Source of the DNA: an uncultured Roseicyclus sp.
GTDB lineage: Bacteria > Pseudomonadota > Alphaproteobacteria > Rhodobacterales > Rhodobacteraceae
Direction of reading: 5' to 3'
Length of the DNA stretch: 64,000 nt
NCBI GenBank assembly: GCA_947494975.1
Contig: CANLXA010000001.1
Location: 372,001 to 436,000 of the forward strand
Position numbers and translations under genes: made by a program. Below the pieces are notes generated by a model. It saw only the letters and a program-made list of their open reading frames with translations, was not told the origin of the DNA and made no database searches. This document shows, in pieces, positions 24,703 through 35,600 of the stretch (its first letter is position 1; each line of letters opens with the position of its first letter).

Positions 24703-26315
24703 GCGGCATACCTCACATATGAAATCACCGGCCTCATCCAGCCATAGATGCGCGGGGCCTCCCCGGCATTGATGCGGGCAATCCCGGTCAAGCCAACCAG
24801 CAGCCGGTCTTGCGGCCCATCAGTCAGACGCAGGCGCACGACAAGGCTGACCGCGCCGGTGTTGGGGTCGAGCATTTGCTGCGGCACACCGATCACCTCC
24901 GCGTCGAACGAGGCGGCGGCAACACCCCGAAACCGGACCCGGGCAATCTGGCCCGTTTCCACAAAGGGCGCATCGGCCGGTGCAAGATCCACAAGAACAT
25001 CGAAGCTCTGGTCGGGCTGCACCCGCGCGATCACAGTGCCGGTGGTGAGAAACTGGCCCCGATCTCCCGATGCGATACTGTCGACGATGATGCCATCTAC
25101 GGGCGCCCGCACGTCGAGCATATCCAAACGCTCGGTAAGCTGGTCGATCCGCAGCCGCGCGATCTCGGATCGGCTTTCCGACAGCTGGAAGGCGGCATAA
25201 TCCCCTTGATCCAACGCGGCACTGGCGTTGATTTCTTCCAGAGCGAGGGTGACTTCCTGTTCCGATAGCTGCGCTTGCAAATCGGGTTCCGACAGCGTGG
25301 CCAGATGCGCGCCCTGCGCCACCCGGTCCCCCGGGCGCATGGCGACCTCATCCACGAAGCTGCCGAACGGCAATGCGATGACTTGCGTTTCGGTCGGGAT
25401 GGCGCGGCCCTGGCTCGACAGGATCAACGGGGCCGGCAGGGCAAGCCAGATGGCCAGGACGGCGGCGCCACCCAGCAAGAGCGCGCGGCGAAGCCATCGC
25501 GACGGTTTGGCCCGGGATGCCTGGCCACTGAGCAGATCGGCAAGTGCGGGCGCTTGTGCCAACCATGCAGGTGTATCCGACCCAGCTAAAACCAGCGCAT
25601 GGCCTGTATCCCCTTGGGCCGGCTTCACAATAGCAATCTGGGAGGCCTCGAGCGCCTCGGCGACGAGCGCCGCATCCAGCGCCTCAGGGCTTGTGTCGCT
25701 TGCGCGGATGCGCGCCATGCGCGGTGCCTCGGGATCGGACATCGCGGCACGGACCAGTTGCACAATTTCGCCCCGCCGCCCGGTATCGGCACCCGCGCTG
25801 AACCAGACGCGGCCCGGCTTGCCCCCGTCAACCCGGATCACGGCAACCGCCGCGGCACCCGTCAGATCCGCAATCTCGGTCGCCAACCATCCAAGCCGAT
25901 GTTTCTTGCGCATACCGCCCGCGCGGTGCGCTGCGGCCACAAGCTCCTGGGCGGCATCGGGCTGCTCTGGCGCCGCCTGCGGCGAGGGGATCAGGGCGCT
26001 GGCTTCGGCCTCAAGGGCGGCCAATCGCTCCGCCAGGCTGACATCCGGTTGCAACGTGGCAAAGAACCGAACGAGCCATGACCCATCGCTGATCGGCGCC
26101 GTGCAGAGCACACCATCGCCCATCTTGCGTGCGGCAGGCCGGGCCGAGCGCATCTTTTTCAGAGCCTCCTCGGCACCGTCGGGTAACGTGGGGCCGTCCG
26201 TCAGCGTGAATTGGCCATCAACGGATAGAATACCGGCGATCACACCTTCGGACCGGTCGACGTTCGTCAGGTCGGAACCCGCCCGGTCCGGGTCTGGCAC
26301 ACCACTTAACGCCAT
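24675..26315 (-). CDS. HlyD-family membrane fusion protein with a cytoplasmic GAF-like region
   Basis: A 546-residue protein with one clear membrane helix at about residues 277-297. Downstream is a standard adaptor: half-lipoyl segment (FGSFVDEVAMRPGDRVAQGAHLATL), a short helical hairpin, second half-lipoyl (LDMLDVRAPVDGIIVDSIASGDRG) and beta-barrel. Unusually, about 275 residues precede the helix; HlyD proteins normally have a short cytoplasmic tail. That region (LTGAAAVAVIRVDGG...VWFSAG, then IAIVKPAQGDTGHALVLAG) reads like a GAF-type sensor domain, which I call with low certainty. It overlaps the M50 gene by 28 bases and lies 21 bases after DUF3467. No ABC ATPase of type I secretion is encoded nearby. 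Confidence 0.78.
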   Translation of the reverse strand: MALSGVPDPDRAGSDLTNVDRSEGVIAGILSVDGQFTLTDGPTLPDGAEEALKKMRSARPAARKMGDGVLCTAPISDGSWLVRFFATLQPDVSLAERLAALEAEASALIPSPQAAPEQPDAAQELVAAAHRAGGMRKKHRLGWLATEIADLTGAAAVAVIRVDGGKPGRVWFSAGADTGRRGEIVQLVRAAMSDPEAPRMARIRASDTSPEALDAALVAEALEASQIAIVKPAQGDTGHALVLAGSDTPAWLAQAPALADLLSGQASRAKPSRWLRRALLLGGAAVLAIWLALPAPLILSSQGRAIPTETQVIALPFGSFVDEVAMRPGDRVAQGAHLATLSEPDLQAQLSEQEVTLALEEINASAALDQGDYAAFQLSESRSEIARLRIDQLTERLDMLDVRAPVDGIIVDSIASGDRGQFLTTGTVIARVQPDQSFDVLVDLAPADAPFVETGQIARVRFRGVAAASFDAEVIGVPQQMLDPNTGAVSLVVRLRLTDGPQDRLLVGLTGIARINAGEAPRIYGWMRPVISYVRYAAWRHFGLQN

Positions 26316-26336
26316 CCGCCCGACCGCGCCGATGGA

Positions 26337-26639
26337 TCAGGCGTCGATCTGGCCAAACTGGTCCTCGTAGGCCTTGATCGATTGGGCCAGGATCGCGGCC
26401 AACCGCTTGGCGGCATAGGGGTTCATCACCATGCGCTGGCTCAGGTTCACCTCGATCCGGTTGCCTTCGGGCTTGATCCCGCGCCAGTTCTGATGCGTGC
26501 CGAACAACAAGAAGAACTCCTCGCGGTTCGCCGTGGCCGTCGCGATGTTGGCGTAAACGCTTTCCATCTTGCTGTCGTCCCATTCGACTGTAACGCCATT
26601 GACGGTGGTTGTGGGGCCTGTGGGGCTATCGTCTGCCAT
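26337..26639 (-). CDS. DUF3467 protein
   Basis: A 100-residue soluble protein resembling DUF3467: central YANIATATANREEFFLLFG, then RIEVNLSQRMVMNPYAAKRLAAILAQSIKAYEDQFG. The start MADDSPTG is fixed by a good GAGGA site 7 bases upstream; the four extra upstream codons are therefore left out. Function of the family is unknown to me; the small size and position suggest an accessory of export. It lies 20 bases after the giant gene and 21 before the HlyD gene, all on one strand. Confidence 0.72.
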   Translation of the reverse strand: MADDSPTGPTTTVNGVTVEWDDSKMESVYANIATATANREEFFLLFGTHQNWRGIKPEGNRIEVNLSQRMVMNPYAAKRLAAILAQSIKAYEDQFGQIDA

Positions 26640-26659
26640 GATTGTCCTCAAAATTCGGG

Positions 26660-29600
26660 TTATGCTGCGGCACGTGGGGCGCCGCTATCGGTCGGTGCCG
26701 TTGGCGGGACTGACGTGGTTTCCATCTGGTCCTGCACACGCTGCAACATCTGCTTGAACAGCTCAAGCTGAAGCGACGTCGGCTCGGTACCGGTTGCCAT
26801 CATATATACAAGGAAGGCGCGATAAGCTTCCTCTTCGATCAGGTCGGGGTCGGTATCGAATTGCAGGAGCATTGCAAGGCGCTCAAGGGTCTCGGTTGCC
26901 TGGAAGAACCCGAGAACCGCGCTAAACTGCGAGACGTCCTCCGCCGAACGCGGCGCGGCCTCGTCCAGTTCGTGGAGAGTATAGCCGATATCCGCAAACC
27001 CGTCGAAGAACCCGGTTGTCGAGAAAAAGACGCCGATCGCCGAGCGATATTGGGCACCCGACAAGATGTCGATCGGGCCAAGCCCCGGGAAGTTGCCGGT
27101 CACCAATTCGCGCTCCGGTGTCGGGCCGATGAAGCCCAACGGCAGCGTTGCGGTGAATTTGCCCGCGAAGCTGTCGCCGATCAGAATGTCATCCTCGGTG
27201 TTGCCGATGAACAGATCCCTGCCCAGGCCGCCGATGAGGACATCGGGACCGTCACCGCCATTCATCGTGTCAATCCCGCCAGTCACGAAGGGCAGGTTGG
27301 TTTCCAGTTCGATCCGTTCGACCAGAACGCCACCACTCAGGATCTCGCGCTGCAGAAGGATGGTATCCCCGAACAGGAAGTCCTGACCAAGCCCGCCGGT
27401 CATCAGATCGGCGCCGTAGCCGCCAAGCAGGAAATCGGCCCCATCGCCGCCGGAAAGCACATCGTCAAAGGCAGCACCGCTTACGCCATGCTCCACCCGC
27501 ATGATACGGTCAACGGCGGATTGGTTGGGCCGCGCATCGGCCACATCACTCAGGTCCATCTCCGCCAGATCACCGATGATCCAATCATCGTCGGTGCCGC
27601 CAAGGATCGTGTCGGCGCCGAATTGGCCCATCAGAATATTGTCGCCACCAAAGCCATCGGCCGTGATCGTGTCTTCACCGCCCGCATCAGTTCGCGTCAG
27701 CGTCAGGCTTTCGAGATCGGTGGTGTTGAGAAATGTCAGGTCGATGAGGTCGCCCATCACGACATCCTCGCCCTCATCCGTTGTGACGCTGTCATTGCCA
27801 AGCCCGGCAACGGCAATGTCATTGCCTGCGCCCAGATCGATGACGTCGTCGCCACCGTGATCTGTCGTGTCGGCACCGGCGCTGTGCTGTGCGCCACTGC
27901 CGCCGTAGCGCACAAAGCCCGCATCGCCGAACACGATGTCACCACCGGCGCCCGATGTGACACTGTCAGCCCCGTCGCCCGCCACGATAACATCCGCACC
28001 ACCGCTTGTTTCGATGGTATCATCCCCGCCCTGATCCGGGCTGGCGGATTCAATGGCATCATCACCGAGCGCACCGGTCGTTGTAATCGTTCCCAGATCT
28101 CCAAGCACGCGGTTGGCCCCGCCACCCGCATCGGTGCTGTCATTGCCAAGGCCAAGCGCGATCAGATCCGTCTGATTTCCGCCGATTACCGTATCGTCAC
28201 CCTCCGCCGAGCCCTCGAACGCGGTGACCGTCAGCGGCAATTCACCAGCCACGTGGCGCGCCGTGACCTGCCCGTTATCGGCCACAACCGCGTTCACCCC
28301 CTCGCCCGTAGTCAGGCTATCACTGCCCCCACCGCCGATGATCACATCCCGGTCGGAGCCGCCGTTCAACGTTTCCGCACCGGTATTGGCGCTATCAACC
28401 GTGCGCAGCGTCACCGTCTCGGGCCCGGTGCCGGAGGGATCGGGAACGGATGTCAGCTCCCCGTTGTCGCCAAGCACGTAGTTCAGGCCGTCCTGCAGCT
28501 CGGCGGTATCGCTGTCGCCACCAAGGATAACGAAATCCGCGCCACCACCACCGGTATAGGAATCCGCACCATCACCGGCGGTCTCGCGGCTTAGGACTTG
28601 GGTCGGCAGCGCGTCTTCGCGGATCGAGGCCACAACGCGCCCGTTGTCGGTCAGCGCGATGTTGAGGTCAGCGCCCGCGTCAATCGTGTCGGCCCCGTCG
28701 CCGCCCAGAATCAGGTCACGCCCGCCTGCCGTCGTGATGCTGTCGGCACCCGCATTGGCCCCATCCTGCGTTTCCGCGGTGATCACGCCAGCATCGGCCG
28801 TCATCTGGCCATCGTCGGCCACAAGATACGTAAGGCCATCACCCAGGGTCGCTTCATCCGCTCCGCCACCCAAGATCACATAGGCAAGCCCCTCGCCGAC
28901 ATTCACGGTGTCGTCGCCCGAGGTGACGTCGGCGGTGGATTGCATTGTCTTGAAGACGCCCGCGATCAGGTCAAGCTGCGCCTCGCGTGCGTCAACTTCT
29001 GCCGTGGAAGGTGCGGCAGAGAGTGTGCCGAGATCCAGCAGGGCCTGAATTCCTTCGGGCGACAGATCCATCCGGCCATAATCGGCCAGAACGATCACGC
29101 CGCCATTGATGCTCGTGATGATGTCGTTTCCGGCACCCGCAAGAATGATATCGAGCTTGTCGTCCATCCCCGCCATGCCAACGGTGATGCTGTCATCGCC
29201 GTCAAGCGCGCCGACGAAGGTTTCGAACCGGCCCTCCGCCACGACGTATTCGCCGCCATCACCCAAGATGAAGTCAGCGCCCGTGCCCGAATTGATCGTG
29301 TCAGACCGCTCGCCACCCAGGATCACGTCGTTGCCCGCGCCGGTCGTGATGCTGTCTTCCGTTCCATTGGCCGAGGCCAGTGTGCGATAGGCGTTGACGG
29401 TTTCGAGGATCCGGGTGCCGATGACGTTGCCGAAATCGCCGAAGATGATGTTGTTGCCCAACAGGTCCTCGATCTCTTCCGGCGCGGTAGTGTCATCACT
29501 GCCGCCCGCGACCAGGATATCGTTGCCAGCCCCGCCATCGAGCGTGTCGATCCCGGCAAAACTGGCGGTCATGCCGGTGGAGATAAACGTCTCGGCCAGA

Positions 29601-32600
29601 CGGTTGGCCGAAATCGAAATATTGCCGTAGTCACCGACCAGAATGTCGGCCGATGCACCGCCCGACATATCGTCGTTTCCTGCACCGCCAAACATCACGT
29701 CGGAGCCATCGCCGCCGGAGATCGTGTCGGTGCCATCATCGACGCCAACTAGCGTTTGAACGAAGAGGCGGTTTTGCAATTCAGCGAAGGCCGTGGGCAA
29801 GGTCAACGTGATCGGAGCACCGGCGGTGACAGATCCGTCGGATGCCGTGATTGCCCGGTTGATCAGAAGGGACCCGCCCGAGATCAGGTCATTGTCGTAT
29901 CCACCTGACAGGATGTCGTCGCTCAACCCGCCGGAGATCACGTCGCGGCCATATTGGCCGTGCAACATATCTACGCCGGTGCCACCGATCATGATGTCAT
30001 CGCCATCGGCGCGCACCAGATGCAGGTTGGCCACATCCTCGCCCTGCGCGCCCCAGCCCCAAGCGGTGTTCGTGCCGTTGCCCAGGACAACCAGATCGGC
30101 GCCCGCGCCCGCTTCCACAAGAACGGTGGTGCCGACGGCGTTGATCTGATCGTCTCCGGCCCCGGAATAGACGCGGATATCACAGGCGTTGTTCACATTG
30201 ATCTGGTCCTGGCCGCTGCCGGTCAGAACCAGGTGGTTGCCCGCCCCGTTGATCGTGATCGATTCATTGTCGCGATCCGCGTTCAGCTGGGTGTCCGCGG
30301 TGAAGTTGGTCAACAGCGTATTGAGGCCCACCTTGGCCCCGTTCAGCACGTATTCGCCGCCATTGGTCGTGACCAGCTTGCCGCCGATCAGTTGCAGGCC
30401 AAGCGCGTTCAGGATGGCCGTGTCGCTCATGCCGCCGTCCGAGAACAGCTTCATGAAGCGGTCGCGCATCTCGTGGTCGTCGCCCGAGATCACCATGACG
30501 TTCTGACCAGTGACATTGACGGTATCCGCACCACCTTCGGCGAAGATGATGTAGGTGCCACTGCCATTGGCCGTGATCGTATCGGCGCCACCGCCCGCGA
30601 AGACGACATGCACACCGGAATTGGCAAGCCGGATCGTATCGGCGCCGTCGCCCGCGAAGGTGACCGTCGGAACGCCGGCGATCAGGCCTGTCATATCGAC
30701 CGTGTTGTTGCCGTTGCCCGCCGGAATGATCACGCCGCCCGACCCGAATGCGTGGGACCCGCGGGCCACGCCGTTCAAAGTCAATTGCGTTCCGCTGAGC
30801 TTGATCGTCTCGCTGCCATCGCTCGTCGGGCCGCTGAGCGACGCGGCCGCCTGGGCCCCGACATTCAGCATCGTGGTGCCACCACCCACATCGTCGAAGA
30901 AGACCGGCGTGAAGGGCACGTTCGGCAGATTGTAGCTGAAGCCGAAATCAAACACGGTGGTGGACCATTTCAGGTCAGGCAATGGCCAAGGCAGATTGAT
31001 CCCAGCCCAAATGCGGAGCGCGGCGTCGACGTTGAATCCACCTTCGAAGAATACGCCGAGGATTTCATCAACCGCCGTGGGACCAGACGGGCCCGCGAGG
31101 AATTCGACCATCGAGACCAGTTCGGCCAGCCGCAGGCGACCATCCTTGTTGGGATCGCGGAAGTTCAGATTGGCATCCACGCCGAGCGAGGCGCTGGCCC
31201 CAGCAATGCCCGCATTGAGGCTGATCCGGCCGTCGATATCGACGGAGATCAGCGATCCCGGCGCGGAATCGATGTAAGCGCCATCCAGAAGCCGCACGAC
31301 GTCGAACGTATTGGCGAAATTGACAATGCCGGACATGTCGTATCCAACTGAGAACCCGGCATAAAGATCGAGCGACATATACGCATCAAAGGCCGACTTG
31401 ATGGCACTTGCGGCCCAACCGGGCAAGCCGATCGAATCCACGATGTCGCGGGCGAAATCGATCTCGAAATCGGCGTTCAGGAGCAGGAATTCGACCGTCA
31501 CCAGATCGACCATCGCGAAATCGCCCGTCAGCAGACGGAAGGCCTGCATCGGATCGGTCAAAAGCGGCAGTTCCACGATCAGGCCGGGGCCCGAAGCATT
31601 CAAATCAGGCAGGTTCGGTATACCAAGGCTCGGGTTGTAACACGGCGTGAACCGCGCGTTTTGCAGGTTGAACTGGCTGATCAGAACCTGGCCATCTGGA
31701 TCGTAGCCCAGGAAATCATAGGTACCGAGGCAGATCTCGCCGCCCGAGAACTGGGCACCGAACGCGACGATGCTGTCCACAAGCCCGATGATCGGGAACA
31801 GCGTTTCCGCCGCCTGAACGGCGTAGGAGAATGGAACTTCGTTGAGGAAGCTGAACACGCTCTGGACCGGCCGCAGAACGTCGAGGATAGGATCGAAGAC
31901 GGGCGCCAGCAGGCCATCGTATAGCTCTTTGACGTCAATGCGGACGTCGCTGAACTTCATGTTGGTAATCAGAAGATCGGTGGGTCCGATATCGGGGTCG
32001 AACGGATCATAGGTCGCGTCGAATTCGAAGGTCGTCAGCACCGATGGGAAAATGACGTTGCCACCGATCGTGAACTCACTGCCGTCCGCGGCGATGGGAT
32101 CGAGGATCAACGCCTCCATCGCCAGTTCCAGATGCACATCGGCATGCATCGTGAACTCGGCAAAATTACCGAAATCAAGCTGGGTGGCGTAAATTGTCGT
32201 GTCGAACGTCGCCCCACCCGCAAGACTCAGCCCGCCGTAGTCACGGCCACCCTCACCCGCATCGCCGAACAGGTCGATCCCGATGGTGGCCTCGACATAA
32301 GCGTCGTCCGCCCCGGCATTGGCGCGGAATCCGAGGATATCGCCGAGGTTCAGAAGCCCTTGGAATCCGCCAGCATCGGCCTTCAGGACAAAGCGCAATT
32401 CCTCTTCATCGGTGTCGTTCAGGATGAAGAAGCCGTTACAATCCAGCCCGAAGCCCAGATTGATGAACAGATCCCCGGTCAGGACAATCGCGCTGGCATC
32501 ATCGACACCCAGATCGAGCCCCGGAATGTCAAGGTCGAACCCGATATTCAGTGCCTCTTCGAAGACCCGGAAATCGAAACTGATCGCGCCGTAGATGAAC

Positions 32601-35600
32601 GGGTCATCGGCCCCTTCCGGCGAGGATTCCAGTTGGATGAATTGCTTGTCTGCCGTGCTTTCAGGGAGGCCCAGAATGCCCTCGTAAAGCTTGTTCAGAT
32701 ACTCATTCATCAGCACTTCGACGAGGTCCGCCGTTGTGCGCACGGAGCCATCCGCGTTCAGCTCCGCTACCCAGTCGCGCGCCGGGTCGATCATGTCGAA
32801 TTGCAGGTCGCGGAAGAAATTCGCGCCCAACATCAGGTTTTCACCGATGATCGGCAGGTCCACGGCACCCAGGAACGTCTCGATGCTCGACTGGATGGTC
32901 GAGAACACCATGTCGAGCCCGTTGAGGATCGCGTTGGGGTTGTTGAGCAGCTCGAATATGTCGCTGCAATCCAGCTGTGCCGACAGATCGGGCAGGCGCA
33001 ACTCAATGGTTCGGTCATAGGCCACGCTGTCGGGCACTGTGCCTTCGAAGTAAAGCTCGATGGCATCGCCCTGAAACAAGGCACGGACGGCGTCTTCGTA
33101 GGGCTGGTTGGTCGGCGCGGGTGGCGACACAAGATCGCGTAGGCTCGTGAAGGTGATCGGATCGGGCCCCACCGTTTCCAGGATGGCCGATTGATAGGTA
33201 AAACCGTGCAGCGCGGGGTTGAGCAGGCCAAAGGCACCGCTGAATGGCAACTCGATATTCGTGGCGAGGTCGACCTCAAGACCGAAGAGATCGAGGAAGC
33301 TGCGGTCGGGATCGTTGGCGATATCGACAAGCGACACCAGATCAAGGCGTCCGTCGTCCACCCCGTCGACATCAAGGATCGTCGCTTCGATAAAGCCTGC
33401 GTCACCCGCGGACGAGCCGATGAATGCCTGCCCACCTTCAATCGCGGCCTCGACCGGCCCAAGCGCGAGCACGAGGTTCAGGCCATCCGGCGCGCCCAAC
33501 GTGATTTCGGCGCGCAGATGCGTGCCCGTGGGGCCGGTATCCACGAATAGGATCGGCCGCCCGATATCCGGCGTGTTGAAGAGCGGACCGGAACGCGCAG
33601 TGTCCTCCACCTGCACGCCACTGGCAAAACCGAGGGCGTCGGCGACGTTGGAATTGTCGAGCTGCGTGATCGTGAAAGACACATCGTGGGACGTATCGAC
33701 ACCCTGCGCCGTGAAACTGATCGGATCGAATCCGTTGGTCTCGGCGAAATTCGTGCCTTCAAGCCGCAATTCAGGCGTCGCGCCACTGTCATCAACCGTG
33801 AAGCGCAGAAGCTGAAACAGGCTCACCTGCGTGAGTGGGATGCCAGTGCCGCTGATATCGGTGCGGGCGGCTGCGGCCGTCAGCATCGCGGCGTTCAGGG
33901 CGGCGGCAAAGTCCTGGATCGTAGTCCGTGCCGCGTCCGCCGCGAGCGATACCGTGACGGGCCCGCCGCCGTTGAGCACAACATCAAACGCATAGGCCGC
34001 AGCGTAGTTCGTCAGACCGGCATCCAGTGCAATCTCACCAAACGGGTTTGTGGCGTCGTCGCTGTCGGTGCTTGCCGCCCCAAAGAGCGCTGTGACACCG
34101 GCATCATCGGTCAGGTCGGTATTGCTGTCGGAAATCACGATCTGCCCGGCCGCCGCGTCATAGCTGGCCGAAACGGTGCCGCCACCGACGCCCGATAGTG
34201 CCGCGTTCAGACGGTCGATCACGTCCGAGATGGTTTCCGCGCCGGTCAGATCTACATTCACGCCATCGCGGGCATTGTCCGTCGTATCTTCCCAGACGAC
34301 ACGCAGATCCGCGGCACCTGCGGCATCGTTCAGCCGAAGGGTATAGACGCCTGCCAGCGCATCGAGCGGTGTCGACAGTTCAGCCGTGGTTAGCGTCGGG
34401 GTGATTTCGCTCAGATCGAGGCCGAACGAGAGTTCGAGGAAGATGTCCGGGTCAAACACCAGTTCCGCGTCACCGCGCGCATCCACCAGGTTGGTCAGGA
34501 TCTCGGCCAGTGCATCCCCGGCCCCGGCCTCTAGCGCCGTCTGGCTCATCAGATCGGTCAGCGACACGTTGAAGCCAAGCGTCTCGGAATAGTCGGTCAG
34601 GTAGGCCAGCTGCATATCGAACTGCAACACGCAATCTTCGAAGGTGAGCGAGACCATGCCGCCGAAGGTTTCCTGGAGCAGCGCCTCAATCGTCGACAGT
34701 GAGAAATCAGGATCGTTGCGCAGGGCGTCGATCCCGGCCAGGAAATCGCTTGTGAAATCGAGCCCATCCAGAAGCGACGCATTCAGAAGCGGAATATCCA
34801 CGGCCATGAACGCCAGTTGAGACGCCAGTTGATCGGAGTAGCTGTCGAGCAGGTCGCCGAGGCCCGCCAAACCATCAAGAACCGCGCCGGCCGTCAGCAC
34901 GATGAGGCAATCCAGATCCGGCAGGTCGGCACAGAATTTCGCCGTACCGAAGGGATCGAAGACGTTTCCGATCGACAGGCCGATATTGCCGCCGAGATTC
35001 CCCGCGAAATCGATGCCGCCCAGATCCGCCGTCAGATCACCGAAACCGAAATAGACCATGGCGCGGCTTTCGCCTGCGTCCAGCGTCTCGGTATCCTCGT
35101 CAAAGAAATCGAGCGCGGCGCGGGTCGTAGCCTGATTGTTGGCCTCGGTCACCGCGCATCCGTCTTCGTCGATAACTATGTTACCTGTCAGATCGAACCG
35201 TCCGATCAGGTTGGCAAGCGACAAGGCATTGCTGACGCTGGCGAAAATCGGATCGCCCATGTCGTCGGTCCCGACCTGCGCCTGACCGCCGAAGATCGTC
35301 ACGAATTGCGCGAAGGACACGTCGGGCCCGAAGGCGCCATCGTCTTCACCCACCACGGTCACATCCAGCGTCGCGTCGAAAGCCGCAAAATTGTCCGTGG
35401 GTGTGTTGAGGCCCAAGCCGATTTCCATGAGGCCCAGTTCCGCGCCACCGGTCAGCGCATCCGCATAGGCCGAGAAATCGGCCGTCAGGCGCATGTCGGT
35501 CAACTTCGCATTATCCAGAAGCGCGCCGAGAACGGATTTTTCATCCTCCGCCTGTGCGGCGTAATCAGCCTGAAGGTCGTAGATGTTGAAAAGTGCCGAG

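Noticed and set aside
27175-30660. Regular short repeats resembling a CRISPR array or satellite
   Set aside because: The repeats keep reading frame and encode RTX nonapeptides; no constant repeat-unique spacer pattern.
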